A DNA stretch of 64,000 nt from Brasilonema sennae CENA114. GTDB lineage: Bacteria > Cyanobacteriota > Cyanobacteriia > Cyanobacteriales > Nostocaceae. Under the pieces are notes generated by a model, which saw nothing but the letters and a program-made list of their open reading frames with translations, ran no database searches and was not told where the DNA came from. Shown here piece by piece: positions 14,505 through 24,046 of this stretch (within the stretch, counting starts at the first letter, position 1; each line of letters opens with the position of its first letter). Location of the stretch: positions 6,840,284 through 6,904,283 of the forward strand of contig NZ_CP030118.1 in the NCBI RefSeq assembly GCF_006968745.1. The letters run 5' to 3'. Made by a program: the position numbers and the translations under genes.

Positions 14505-16127
14505 CTAAACTTTTTGGATTTGTGTTTTCCACTCCAACCAACGCGTTATTGCTTGAGGTTGAGAAGCAACTTTCTTTTGCAGCAAAACAACTCCATCTTG
14601 CACATCCACAAGTCCATACTTGCCTTGAGCCAAAAGTTGGTCAATAAAAGCTATAAAATCTTGCAGTTGCTGGCGATCGCCCTTGAAGGCTGGTTGATAT
14701 TGTTGCAGTTGCCACAAATCTGCTAAGGCGAAATCAACGTCTATAACCTCTCCCGAATCGAGTCGTAACTGTATAGCTGGCAAACGAATAATTCCCCGAC
14801 GAGTTGCCAAATGTGGAAGCAGATAAGTAGTTGCAGAAACGCTAGCATCGCTCTTGATGTACTGCATTAATGAGCGGATATGTCCGACATGTTCCCACTG
14901 ACGAGTTAGAGGAACATAAACCCAAGGATGAATAGATTCTGGAATTAAAAAGTAAAAAGCACGGTTAGGATTAGATGTAATTGTGAAGAAAATAGATAGG
15001 ATAATAAATCTGATCCACCAGCGACGAAAACTTGGTTGAAATCGCTCTTGATGTTGAGACCACCACAAAATTGTGCCGTAGAATAAACCTGGAACTACAG
15101 TTAAGGCATAGCGAATACTCATAGCAAGAGCAGATTGACCATCTTGCATCAACAACACTAGTAATGGAGGACCTGCAACTATCCAAGCTGATGGTGAGAT
15201 AGCAGGTATAAAAGCTAACGGTAGCCACTGACCGAGAAAATACTTTACTCGCTTGTCAAACGGAGTCAACAAACTCTGTATCAGTTCTTTAGGATGGGTA
15301 ATAATTCCCCATAGAAGCTGTAAAGTACTGGGGCTATTATTTCCTGGAACATATTGATCAAAACGAGTAGTTAAGTAAAGTCGCGAATTATCATTAGAAA
15401 ACAAGGGCATAATTACATTTGTCACGATTGTGACATAGCTGAAGCTAATTAAACATACAGCTAGACCTAAGCGCGGATAGCGACGACTTAAAAATAGATA
15501 AAGACCAATACCAAATGTAATTATTCCTGCTTCTTCCCGTATTCCTAATATCAAAATTAGGAAGAGCCAAAAAAGCCACCATTTACGTTTTTCTAAAGCC
15601 AAAAGTAAAGAGAAAACAAACAAAGGAATCTGACAATGCTCGTAAAAATTGGCTAAATTTGGTCCAATTACAGCATTAGCTCCATAAAAACTGGTAGTGA
15701 TTAAAATAGCTATAGAAAGAGGTAAATAGTGGCGACATAGAGCATACAAGACTAACCCCGCAGCAGTTATCAAACTAACTTGTAAAACAACAAGAGTCGC
15801 GCCAGTGGGAAACAATGCATATATGGGCATCCATAGCAAGAAATCAATGACAAAGTGTTGTCCTAAATGGCAGTAGAACACTGTCTGTATTTGACCATCT
15901 TGGGTATAAGCACTGGATTGACCAGAAGAGAGAGAACCTTGAAAGATACGTCCATGTATAGTGTTCCAAAATAACTGGTCGAAAAGACCTTGGTCGTAAG
16001 ATGCGTAGAAAGTGTAGAAGCGATGAAGGCAAAAAACTAGCATTAAGATGAAAAAAGATGCTGCTAATGTCAGTGCAATCTTCAAGCCAAAATTGTTTTT
16101 GATTAGGTCAAAGCGCTTTTCAAGCAT
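14505..16127 (-). CDS. DUF2079 multi-pass membrane protein
   Basis: 540 residues. The first helix is followed by FYTFYASYDQGLFDQLFWNTIHG, the hallmark of DUF2079, with the conserved D-Q-G-L-F-D-Q. About ten more hydrophobic segments follow, and the last 130 residues form a soluble tail (GHIRSLMQYIKSDASVSATTYLLPHLATR). The family resembles GT-C glycosyltransferases in topology, with an acidic first loop, so a role in lipid-linked sugar transfer is possible but not shown. Codon use looks like that of neighbouring genes. Confidence 0.85.
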   Translation of the reverse strand: MLEKRFDLIKNNFGLKIALTLAASFFILMLVFCLHRFYTFYASYDQGLFDQLFWNTIHGRIFQGSLSSGQSSAYTQDGQIQTVFYCHLGQHFVIDFLLWMPIYALFPTGATLVVLQVSLITAAGLVLYALCRHYLPLSIAILITTSFYGANAVIGPNLANFYEHCQIPLFVFSLLLALEKRKWWLFWLFLILILGIREEAGIITFGIGLYLFLSRRYPRLGLAVCLISFSYVTIVTNVIMPLFSNDNSRLYLTTRFDQYVPGNNSPSTLQLLWGIITHPKELIQSLLTPFDKRVKYFLGQWLPLAFIPAISPSAWIVAGPPLLVLLMQDGQSALAMSIRYALTVVPGLFYGTILWWSQHQERFQPSFRRWWIRFIILSIFFTITSNPNRAFYFLIPESIHPWVYVPLTRQWEHVGHIRSLMQYIKSDASVSATTYLLPHLATRRGIIRLPAIQLRLDSGEVIDVDFALADLWQLQQYQPAFKGDRQQLQDFIAFIDQLLAQGKYGLVDVQDGVVLLQKKVASQPQAITRWLEWKTQIQKV

Positions 16128-16300
16128 TACTATTTAAATCCAATAGTTCTAAAAATACTCTTGTGTAGATGTTTGTGCCGCTAAGCATTGCGAAAAGCTA
16201 GATAGGCAGTACGAGCGAAAAAATTGACATAAAAGAAGTATTCTGCACTAGATAGTAAAGTTTAAAACAAATATCTACAGGCTCAAATCAGGTTACTCTT

Positions 16301-16365
16301 AAGAAGCACATTTTATAACACTTATATAGCATGGTTTTCAGAAAGTGAAGAAAAATGTGCTTCTT
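16301..16365. repeat. 14-base inverted repeat beside the IS4 remnant
   Basis: AAGAAGCACATTTT at 16301-16314 is the exact reverse complement of AAAATGTGCTTCTT at 16352-16365. It lies 10 bases from the end of the transposase remnant. It could be a terminator-like hairpin or a leftover of a mobile element. Confidence 0.45.
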
Positions 16366-16375
16366 TAATTTGTTG

Positions 16376-16800
16376 CTAGCACGTTGCGGCGCTAGTCGGA
16401 GGTTCACATTTTGCACCAATAAAAAATGGTTTGTTGACCATCTCAAACAAACGAGTCATTACAAATGCTCCGGTCCGCTGCCCTGCTTCGGTAATTGATG
16501 AAGAAGTTGGTGTTTGAAAACGTATCAAATCCTTGATACGTAGACATGCCAAGCCATGAATCAGATTTTTAAATACCGATACAACAGAGTCGGATGACCA
16601 GAAACTCATGGCGATTACCAAAGCTACAACTACATGTGTGGAAAGTATTCGTTGTCGTTGCTTAACACAAGAGGTACTTATAATTGCGCTCGTTATGGTT
16701 TGAGATGGGATGACTTGTTCTCGTAAATAAAAGGCGAACAGTTTTTTCTTGATTTCACCTCCCATTTGCCTTAAGCGAGCATTATTGCAACGCAGTAGCT
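16376..16800 (-). pseudogene. IS4-family transposase remnant (N-terminal part only)
   Basis: The translation contains LREQVIPSQTITSAI, then TSCVKQRQRILSTHVVVALVIAMSFWSSDSVVSVFKNL, the pattern of the IS4 transposase N-terminal domain. ITEAGQRTGAFVMTRLFEMV follows, the lead-in to the catalytic domain. The DDE catalytic core is absent: about 140 residues remain of an expected 400 or more. The upstream end runs into a dispersed repeat, so the original start is unclear. It is a dead fragment directly downstream of the first PBP2 gene. Confidence 0.65.
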
Positions 16801-16867
16801 CCCCAAGACGAGCCACTGCTGCAGGAGGGTCTCCCTCCGTAGGCATGTGGCGTCCGCGCTGGCTCAC
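16796..16867. repeat. Modular GC-rich repeat next to the PBP2 gene end
   Basis: The stretch includes GCTGCAGGAGGGTCTCCCTCC and ends in GCGCTGGCTCACTAATGAC, words shared with the blocks near 33.5 kb. It joins the PBP2 stop to the IS4 remnant and probably marks the insertion junction. Confidence 0.5.
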
Positions 16868-18708
16868 TAATGACTAAAACGCCTGCCCTCTACCTTGTCT
16901 GCCCTAGAAGAGACGGAGATTCCAGCCGTTTTCTGTTGAAAATATTCCTGCATCACCTGTAACACCATTGGCGCAGCAACACTACCGCCACCACCGCCAG
17001 AGTGTTCAGCAAATGCCAACACCACAATTTCTGGCTTTTCAGCCGGGGCATATGCTCCAAACCATGCATGGTTTGCTTTCACATGATTTTTCCATGCTTC
17101 AGCCGTACCACTTTTACCGGATGTTGGAGGAATTGTTGACACATTAAGAGCTTTACCCGTACCCTCAGCTATCACCTTCCGCAGTCCATCACGTAGAGTG
17201 TTGACGGTACTTGGCTTCATATTCAGAGATTCTCGCCAGTTTTTTGCTTCTTCATGATCTTTGAGCAAGTGTGGTTTCACTTTATAACCGCCATTGGCTG
17301 GGACACAGAACATAACAGAAACTTGCAGTGGTGTGCTTTGCAAAGCTCCTTGACCTATGGACATATTAATGCTATCTCCCACAGTCCAAGGAATTTTCCA
17401 CGTTCTCTGCTTCCAGGCTTCATCTGGAATATGACCTTTCGTTTCTTCAGTGATGAACTCAATGCCAGTTTTTTCACCAAATCCGTATTTGCGAGTCCAT
17501 TCAATTAAGGTAGGACCACCTACTCCTCTACCGATTTGGTAAAAGAAAGTATCGCTACTCATTGCTAAAGCTCTTGTAAATCCCAATGGACCAAATCCAG
17601 CATGGTTCCATTCTCCAAACGTGACTCCACCAACAGTCAAGGAACCATAAGTTGGTAGTACTGTATCGGGAGAAAATTTGCCGGATTCCAGCCCTGCTGT
17701 CGTAGTGACTATTTTGAAAGTACTGGCGGGTGGAAAGGCGCTACTAACAGCACGATTCAGCAAGGGATGGTTTTCGCCTTGTATACTTTCCCAATCTTTT
17801 TTAGAAAGTCTTCGCTTGGAAAAAAGATTCGGGTCAAAGGTGGGATGAGACACCATTGCTAAAACAGCCCCGTTATTGGGGTTTAGTGCAATAATAACGC
17901 CGTTACGTCCGGTTAAAGCTTTTTCAGCAGCTTTTTGCACATTCAAATCTATAGTTAAGTGAACGTCACTACCTGCTTTTGCCTGTTTCTCTCCTAACAC
18001 TCGAATTGGGCGACCTTTACCATCTACTTCTACTTGCTGACCACCCCATTCACCCCGCAGTAGTTGTTCATACGCCTTTTCTACCCCCATTTGACCAATC
18101 ATATCTCCTGAGCGATAACCTTCTTGTTTCTTTCGTTTCAACTGTTCGGGTGTCAATTCTCTAGTATAACCCAGCACGTGAGCTAACTTGTCACCCTGTG
18201 GGTAGTAGCGTACAGCTTCTGTATGAACTTCTACGTCTTTGAGTTCATTAGCGTACTCCTTCAATACCGTAATTTCCGCTTCGTTCAAGTCACGAGCAAT
18301 CCGCACTAAAGAAGAGTTAGAACCAGCGTCGTCTAATTTCTTTTCTATCTCTTCTACAGTAATGTTGAGAATTGTGGACAGACGCGGACCGACGATTGAC
18401 CAGGAAGGCTTGGTGTGTGCCATTGGCCACAGGTAGACAGAACGCGGATAGCGAGTTGTTGCTAGTAGCTTGCCATTACGGTCAAAAATATTACCCCGTT
18501 CCGGTTGTTTGGGAATCATCCTAATCCTGTTTGCCTCAGCTCGCTTGCGATAATTTGGACCTTCCGCAATTTGCAAATATACTAGACGAGCACCAATACC
18601 AGCTGTCATCAATAAGGTAAATATGATGAAGAACAACGGCTGGAAACCCCGTCCTACAGTACGTGTCTCTTTTTTGCTCGCTAATTGAGGTTGTTGCAGT
18701 AGCCTCAT
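16867..18708 (-). CDS. mrdA: Penicillin-binding protein 2, first of two tandem copies
   Basis: About 613 residues from ATG 18708; a TTG 17 codons earlier is in frame but less likely. A membrane helix (LFFIIFTLLMTAGIGARLVYLQIA) is followed by the PBP dimerisation domain (RGNIFDRNGKLLATTRYPRSVYLWP) and the transpeptidase domain. The latter shows the nucleophile motif STFK in FPPASTFKI, SSD in MSSDTFFYQ, and KSG in GKSGTAEAW. It cross-links peptidoglycan during cell elongation, working with RodA. It is closely related to the next gene over the whole length. Differences include an extra Ser before the active site (AVSSAFPPAS) and a different C-terminal tail. Confidence 0.92.
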   Translation of the reverse strand: MRLLQQPQLASKKETRTVGRGFQPLFFIIFTLLMTAGIGARLVYLQIAEGPNYRKRAEANRIRMIPKQPERGNIFDRNGKLLATTRYPRSVYLWPMAHTKPSWSIVGPRLSTILNITVEEIEKKLDDAGSNSSLVRIARDLNEAEITVLKEYANELKDVEVHTEAVRYYPQGDKLAHVLGYTRELTPEQLKRKKQEGYRSGDMIGQMGVEKAYEQLLRGEWGGQQVEVDGKGRPIRVLGEKQAKAGSDVHLTIDLNVQKAAEKALTGRNGVIIALNPNNGAVLAMVSHPTFDPNLFSKRRLSKKDWESIQGENHPLLNRAVSSAFPPASTFKIVTTTAGLESGKFSPDTVLPTYGSLTVGGVTFGEWNHAGFGPLGFTRALAMSSDTFFYQIGRGVGGPTLIEWTRKYGFGEKTGIEFITEETKGHIPDEAWKQRTWKIPWTVGDSINMSIGQGALQSTPLQVSVMFCVPANGGYKVKPHLLKDHEEAKNWRESLNMKPSTVNTLRDGLRKVIAEGTGKALNVSTIPPTSGKSGTAEAWKNHVKANHAWFGAYAPAEKPEIVVLAFAEHSGGGGGSVAAPMVLQVMQEYFQQKTAGISVSSRADKVEGRRFSH

Positions 18709-18759
18709 GTCACAAATAGCGATTCCGAGAATCGCATGAACTGTATACGATCGCGCCAA

Positions 18760-19060
18760 ATTTCACACCAAATTTCTACCTGGGACTACAAGAAAAACAA
18801 CCCCGGTAGTGGAGTATTTGTGATTTGGTTTTTGTTATATAGAATAAACCAAATTGTTGTCAGTATTTTGCATGAGGAAATACATCAATAGACTTTTTGG
18901 AGAAGTTGGGAACGCTTAACCCTTAACAGAACCATCAAAAATCTCACTTTTGCGCATTGGTCTAATGAGCGTTATTCAGAGAAAATTAGGGATTCTGGTG
19001 AAAATTTGGCTGAAAACGCTCGCCAAGTGCTGGGGGCGATCGCCGCATGCGTGTTGGGTA
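18760..19060. other. Spacer between the two PBP2 genes
   Basis: About 300 bases without a convincing gene. A HIP1 site (GGGGCGATCGCCGC) lies near 19035. The promoter of the first PBP2 gene should be here, but no strong match to a -35/-10 pair stands out. Confidence 0.35.
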
Positions 19061-19065
19061 AGTCT

Positions 19066-19112
19066 TGTAAAAAACGAAAAACCTCACCCCTTGTTAAGCC
19101 GAGGGGTAAGGT
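19066..19112 (-). terminator. Rho-independent terminator of the second PBP2 gene
   Basis: ACCTCACCCCT (19081-19091) pairs, with one mismatch, with AGGGGTAAGGT (19102-19112). On the minus strand the stem is followed by TTTTTCGTTTTTTAC. It lies about 50 bases after the stop of the second PBP2 gene, so the two copies are probably transcribed separately. Confidence 0.75.
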
Positions 19113-19161
19113 CATTGAGTACAAACGTGCTTATGAGAACTGTGTTCTGCGTTCTTTGTTG

Positions 19162-21015
19162 TTAATCTCCAGATCTATCTCTTGAGTTTCTAGTTTTCAC
19201 TTTTGATTCTTCAGACTCAGATTTTTGATACTTACCTGGATGCTTCTTCTGAAAATACTCTTGCAAGACCTGTAAGACAATTGGCCCGCAGTCGGTACCA
19301 CCGTGTCCACCAGAGTTTTCACCAAACGCTACAACGACTATCTCTGGCTTATCTGCTGGGGCGTATGCTCCAAACCAAGTATGATTTGGGCGATTAATAC
19401 CAGCTTCAGCAGTACCACTCTTACCCGCAGCAGGGGCAATTGATGGTAGGTTTAATCGTGTTCCGGTACCTTCTGTGACTACTTTGCGCAATCCTTCGCG
19501 GAGAACTTTGATAGTACTTGGTTTCATATTCAGAGATTCCCGCCAGTTCTTTGCTTCTTCATGGTCTTTGAGCAAGTGTGGTTTCACTCTATAACCACCG
19601 TTAGCAGGAACTGCGAACATGATCGCAGCTTGCAGTGGAGTGACTTGCAAAGCACCTTGACCGATGGACATATTGATAGTGTCGCCTACAGTCCAAGGCA
19701 TCTTCCACACTTTTCGCTTCCAAGCATCATCTGGAACATTACCTTTTGATTCTTCATTTGAAAACTCAAAGCCGGTTTTTTGACCAAATCCATACTTGCG
19801 AGTCCATTCAATCAAGGTTGGACCACCGACTCTGCGACCAACTTGGTAGAAAAATGTATCGCTACTCATAGCCATAGCACGCGGAAATCCCAATGGACCA
19901 AATCCCGCGTGGTTCCACTCACCAAAGGTAACTCCCCCAACAGTCAGAGAACCGTAAGTTTGCAGCACTGTGCTGGGAGAAAATTTACCTGATTCCAACC
20001 CCGCAGTTGTGGTAATGATTTTGAAAGTACTCGCAGGTGGAAAAGCACTCAAGGCGCGATTAACTAGGGGATGTTCACTACCTTGTAGAGTTTGCCAGTC
20101 CTTCTGGGAAAGTCTTTGCTTCGAGAAGATATTCGGGTCAAAATTAGGATGAGACACCATTGCCAAAACTGCACCGTTATTGGGGTCTAATGCGACAACT
20201 GCACCCCTAGGTAATGTCAAAGCTTTTTGGGCTGCCTTTTGTACATCTAAATCTACTGTCAGGTGAATATCATTACCTGCTTTTGCTTGTTTTTCTCCTA
20301 AGACTCGAATTGGGCGACCTTTACTATCTACTTCTACTTGCTGACCACCCCATTCACCCCGCAACACTTGTTCATACGCTTTTTCTACCCCCATCTGACC
20401 AATCACATCTTGCAACCGGTAGCCTTCTGATTTCTTTTTTTTCAACTGTTCGGGCGTTAACTCCCTAGTATAACCGAGTATATGAGCTAACTCCTTGCCA
20501 TGCGGGTAGTAGCGTACGGCTTCTGTATTAATTTGAACATCTGGTAGTTCGTTTTCATACTCCTTCAATGCAGTGATTTCTGCGTCGCTGAGGTCGCGAG
20601 CAATCCGTACTAAATTAGTGGCGCTAGCACCAGCCTCGTCTAACTTCTTTTCTATCTCCTCTTGGGGTATATTAAGAATTTTCTCAAGACGCGGAGCGAC
20701 GACTGACCAGGATGGCTTAGTGTGTGCCATTGGCCACAAGTATACAGAACGCGGATAGCGAGTTGTCGCTAACAGTTTTCCATTGCGGTCAAAAATATTA
20801 CCTCGTTCTGGTTGTTTTGAAATTGTCCTAACCCGGTTTGCCTGTGCTCGTTCCTTGAATTTATGTCCTTGAAGAATTTGCAAATATCCTAAGCGAATAT
20901 TGATACCAGTGATCATCAACAAGGTAAATACAATAAAAAATATAGGCTGCAAACCTTGTCCGACTGTACGTACTTCTCTATTTTTGCTGCTAGGACGGGA
21001 CTTTACTGTAGACAT
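19162..21015 (-). CDS. mrdA: Penicillin-binding protein 2, second of two tandem copies
   Basis: 617 residues from ATG 21015. The layout is a basic cytoplasmic tail, one membrane helix at about 24-48, a PBP dimer domain (KQPERGNIFDRNGKLLATTRYP), then the transpeptidase domain with Ser329-Thr-Phe-Lys332 (FPPASTFKI), SSD (MSSDTFFYQVG) and KSG (GKSGTAEAG). It is a class B PBP for elongation-type cross-linking in the periplasm. Its C-terminal tail is rich in Lys/Ser/Glu. Tandem mrdA copies suggest a duplication followed by specialisation; filamentous cyanobacteria may use different PBPs in vegetative cells and differentiated cells, but that is inference. Confidence 0.93.
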   Translation of the reverse strand: MSTVKSRPSSKNREVRTVGQGLQPIFFIVFTLLMITGINIRLGYLQILQGHKFKERAQANRVRTISKQPERGNIFDRNGKLLATTRYPRSVYLWPMAHTKPSWSVVAPRLEKILNIPQEEIEKKLDEAGASATNLVRIARDLSDAEITALKEYENELPDVQINTEAVRYYPHGKELAHILGYTRELTPEQLKKKKSEGYRLQDVIGQMGVEKAYEQVLRGEWGGQQVEVDSKGRPIRVLGEKQAKAGNDIHLTVDLDVQKAAQKALTLPRGAVVALDPNNGAVLAMVSHPNFDPNIFSKQRLSQKDWQTLQGSEHPLVNRALSAFPPASTFKIITTTAGLESGKFSPSTVLQTYGSLTVGGVTFGEWNHAGFGPLGFPRAMAMSSDTFFYQVGRRVGGPTLIEWTRKYGFGQKTGFEFSNEESKGNVPDDAWKRKVWKMPWTVGDTINMSIGQGALQVTPLQAAIMFAVPANGGYRVKPHLLKDHEEAKNWRESLNMKPSTIKVLREGLRKVVTEGTGTRLNLPSIAPAAGKSGTAEAGINRPNHTWFGAYAPADKPEIVVVAFGENSGGHGGTDCGPIVLQVLQEYFQKKHPGKYQKSESEESKVKTRNSRDRSGD

Positions 21016-21224
21016 AGAAAAATATCCAATTCCAAAATAATTTTTATTGGTATAAAGTTAGGTGAAATTCTTTTCTGTATTCCGCGTTAAGATAACCGGA
21101 ACAGCATATTTTTTGTAAATTCTTCTTGGAGAGTCGAATCAACCAAAGTGTAACCTGTGGTTTGCCGAATCGACTATATTAATAGACAAAAAAACTGAAG
21201 ATAATAGGATCTAACTGGTGGATT

Positions 21225-22355
21225 ATGGCTCAACATTTGACGCAGAATCAGGCTGGGAGGACGGCTATTGAGTCGTTGGATGTTGAACTGCATAACGTTT
21301 TCAAATTTTTTAACCAAGATCCAGCAGTACACGGGGTAGACTTAGGCGTCAGACACGGAGAATTCTTCAGTATTCTAGGTCCTTCTGGGTGTGGCAAAAC
21401 AACTACCCTACGCTTAATTGCAGGGTTTGAAACAGCCGATGCTGGTAAGGTATTGATTCAAGGTCAGTCCATGACAAGCGTTCCCCCTTATCGCCGACCT
21501 GTCAACACAGTCTTTCAAAGCTATGCTTTGTTTAATCACTTAAATGTTTGGGATAATGTCGCGTTTGGACTACAGTTAAAAAAAATACACAGGACGGAAA
21601 TTCAAAGCAGAGTTAAAGAAGCTTTGGAACTGGTGAAAATGGAAGGGTTGCGATCGCGCTTTCCCAGTCAACTGTCTGGTGGTCAACAGCAAAGAGTCGC
21701 ATTAGCACGGGCACTTGTGAATCGACCCGCAGTCTTGCTACTAGATGAACCTCTTGGGGCGCTAGACTTAAAATTGCGTAAGGAAATGCAGGTTGAACTT
21801 TCAAATTTACATCAACAACTAGGGCTGACCTTTATTATGGTGACTCACGACCAGGAAGAAGCATTATCCTTGTCGGATCGGATTGCTGTGATGAATCAAG
21901 GCAAAATTGAACAAATAGGCACCCCAGGTCAAATCTACGAACAACCACGCACAAGCTTTGTCGCTGATTTTATTGGTAATACTAATTTATTTGAAGGTGA
22001 GATAGCAGGTGTAGATGCTTCAACTGTCATAATTTTTACAAAAACCGGATTCTCAATTGTAGTTGCTCGTCAGCATGACACACCAACTGAAATATCCCAA
22101 GCGGTCGTCGTCAGCGTACGTCCAGAAAAAATTCAGCTTTCGCTTTATAAACCCAGTTTGCAAACGAACTGCTTTGAAGGACGGCTCGTCAACATCATGT
22201 ATCTCGGAACCCACGTTAATTATATTGTGCAATTGACAAACGGTGTACGCATGACCGTTTTACAGCCCAATACTTTTGGTAATTTGCCAAATCGTGAAAC
22301 TCCTATTTATGCTTGGTGGGGTGAGACTGATTGTTTGGCTTTAGTTAAAACTTAA
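21225..22355 (+). CDS. potA: Spermidine/putrescine ABC transporter ATP-binding protein
   Basis: 376 residues. Walker A (GPSGCGKTT), Q-loop (NTVFQSYALFNHL), signature (LSGGQQQRVALARAL), Walker B (VLLLDEPLGALD) and the H-loop (VTHDQEEALSL) are all present. The C-terminal region of about 110 residues is a TOBE-like regulatory domain. It powers polyamine uptake at the inner membrane. potD begins 6 bases after its stop, so the two are an operon. No permease genes (potB, potC) follow. Assignment to polyamines rests on the PotA-type sequence and the PotD partner. Confidence 0.92.
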   Translation: MAQHLTQNQAGRTAIESLDVELHNVFKFFNQDPAVHGVDLGVRHGEFFSILGPSGCGKTTTLRLIAGFETADAGKVLIQGQSMTSVPPYRRPVNTVFQSYALFNHLNVWDNVAFGLQLKKIHRTEIQSRVKEALELVKMEGLRSRFPSQLSGGQQQRVALARALVNRPAVLLLDEPLGALDLKLRKEMQVELSNLHQQLGLTFIMVTHDQEEALSLSDRIAVMNQGKIEQIGTPGQIYEQPRTSFVADFIGNTNLFEGEIAGVDASTVIIFTKTGFSIVVARQHDTPTEISQAVVVSVRPEKIQLSLYKPSLQTNCFEGRLVNIMYLGTHVNYIVQLTNGVRMTVLQPNTFGNLPNRETPIYAWWGETDCLALVKT

Positions 22356-22360
22356 AAGTC

Positions 22361-23446
22361 ATGACTAACAGACGGAAATTTTTAAAAAGCATAGCAGCAG
22401 TTTCTAGCTTATCTTTAGCGAGTTGTGGCTGGAGACTCGGTGATGTGCGAGCTTATTCTGCAACGAAAGGTTCTAGCGACCAACTTTTTGTTTATACTTG
22501 GGATATATATACAGATGAAGAATTATTCAAAACCTTTAACGCCCAAACAGGAATCAAGCCACAGGCGGATGTGTTTGACTCCAATGAAACTATGTTAAGT
22601 AAGCTGCAAGCTGGGGGTGGAGGTGCTTATAGTGTCATTAATCCAAGTGACTACATGGTGCGAAAAATGGTCAACTTAGGGTTACTCACAGAATTAAATC
22701 ATCAGCGCTTAATTGGTTTAGATAATTTCTTTCCCCGGTTTCAAAACCCTACTTACGATCCCAATAACCGCCATAGTATACCTTTTAATTGGGGAACAAC
22801 AGGTTTTATTTATAATTCGGAAAAGCTAAAAAATCCGCCAGAAGATTGGGACTATCTTTGGCAAAATCAAGAACAATTATCTAAGCGAATGACGTTGCTA
22901 AATGATATCCGAGAAGTCATGGGTGGAACTCTGCGGATGCTGGGTTACTCTTACAACTCAAAAGACGAAAAGGAAATTAAACAAGCATATGAAAAGTTGA
23001 AGGTTCTAAAACCATCAGTTGCAGCCTTCACAACAGATGCTTGGCGCAATCAAATTTTGGCAGGAGATTTATTATTAGCAATGTGTGTCTCATCAGATGC
23101 TGTGAAACTCTCTAAAGAAAACCCGAAACTAAAATATGTGATTCCCAAAAGTGGTACCTCACTATGGACAGATACTATAGTTATTCCTAAAACAGCCCCA
23201 AATGTAGAAGGGGCTTATGCTTGGATCAATTGGATTTTACAACCAGGAGTAGCAGCAAAGACGAGTCAACGCCTGAATCTTTCTACACCCAATCGTGCAG
23301 CGTTTGAGCAATTGCCAAAAAAAGTGCAGAATAATTCCAGCTTGTTTCCCCCAGAGTCAATTCTCAATAAGTGTGAACGTATAGCTCCTTTAGGGCAAAT
23401 TGAAGAAGTTTATGAACGTTACTGGACTGAATTAACCAGTGGCTAA
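22361..23446 (+). CDS. potD: Spermidine/putrescine-binding protein
   Basis: 361 residues. The N-terminus MTNRRKFLKSIAAVSSLSLASCGW combines a twin-arginine pair with a lipobox-like LASC, suggesting a folded lipoprotein exported by Tat. The body is a type 2 periplasmic-binding fold: LFVYTWDIYTDEELFKTFNAQTG, VINPSDYMVRKMVNLGLL, PFNWGTTGFIYNSEKL and TDTIVIPKTAPNVEGAYAWINWIL, as in PotD. It should deliver polyamines to the membrane transporter. It closes the potAD pair, and the next gene is convergent. Confidence 0.92.
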   Translation: MTNRRKFLKSIAAVSSLSLASCGWRLGDVRAYSATKGSSDQLFVYTWDIYTDEELFKTFNAQTGIKPQADVFDSNETMLSKLQAGGGGAYSVINPSDYMVRKMVNLGLLTELNHQRLIGLDNFFPRFQNPTYDPNNRHSIPFNWGTTGFIYNSEKLKNPPEDWDYLWQNQEQLSKRMTLLNDIREVMGGTLRMLGYSYNSKDEKEIKQAYEKLKVLKPSVAAFTTDAWRNQILAGDLLLAMCVSSDAVKLSKENPKLKYVIPKSGTSLWTDTIVIPKTAPNVEGAYAWINWILQPGVAAKTSQRLNLSTPNRAAFEQLPKKVQNNSSLFPPESILNKCERIAPLGQIEEVYERYWTELTSG

Positions 23447-23470
23447 AATGCTGAGGCTGTCATCCAAAAT

Positions 23471-23914
23471 CTAAGAACTAGCACTCTCTTCTTTTTGAAC
23501 GCCACTTTTATCTCGTTTCAAACTTTCTTCTAAGGCTTGAATTTGTTCTCTACGGGCTTCCAATTCTAATGAACGACGTGCTAAATCTTGATTTTGCAAC
23601 GTTAGATTTTGTCGCCACTCTTCTGCTCGATCCGCTTCCTGTTGCAAAAACTCTGGAGTAATACCAGTGCTTAGGTAAACTTTCACCAAATTTAGCACCC
23701 AATTTGTGGCATTTTCCAATCTTTCTATATCCCCTGCGGGAGAAAGTTCTACCAAAACGAGTAAGTTCTCAGCTAAAAATTTGCCCTTACCCAAAAGAAT
23801 CAAAGCTTCTTCTGGAATAAGCGACCACATATTTTCAGCTTCCTCACGTGCTAATAATCGCAACTGAAGCTGATTTAAAAATTCGTTTTTATGCACTTGG
23901 GCTAGATACAGCAT
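23471..23914 (-). CDS. Conserved hypothetical coiled-coil protein
   Basis: 147 residues. The first 100 are helical (ARFEEAENMW-like pattern, then LLVLVELSPAGDIERLENATNWVLNLVKVYL). The last 45 are a charged coiled coil (QDLARRSLELEARREQIQALEESLKRD). No catalytic motif is visible. Soluble, no signal peptide. Convergent with potD and upstream of valS on the same strand, but about 130 bases away from it. Function not recognised. Confidence 0.6.
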   Translation of the reverse strand: MLYLAQVHKNEFLNQLQLRLLAREEAENMWSLIPEEALILLGKGKFLAENLLVLVELSPAGDIERLENATNWVLNLVKVYLSTGITPEFLQQEADRAEEWRQNLTLQNQDLARRSLELEARREQIQALEESLKRDKSGVQKEESASS

Positions 23915-24046
23915 AGAATTTTGTGTTTGTTTTTGTACACTTAATACATAAAGATAGTATAAATTCTTGAATAGCTAGTGGTTAGTAGTTAAGAATACTT
24001 TTATATAAGTAACTACTAACAACTAACATTAAATAATCCCTCGGAA

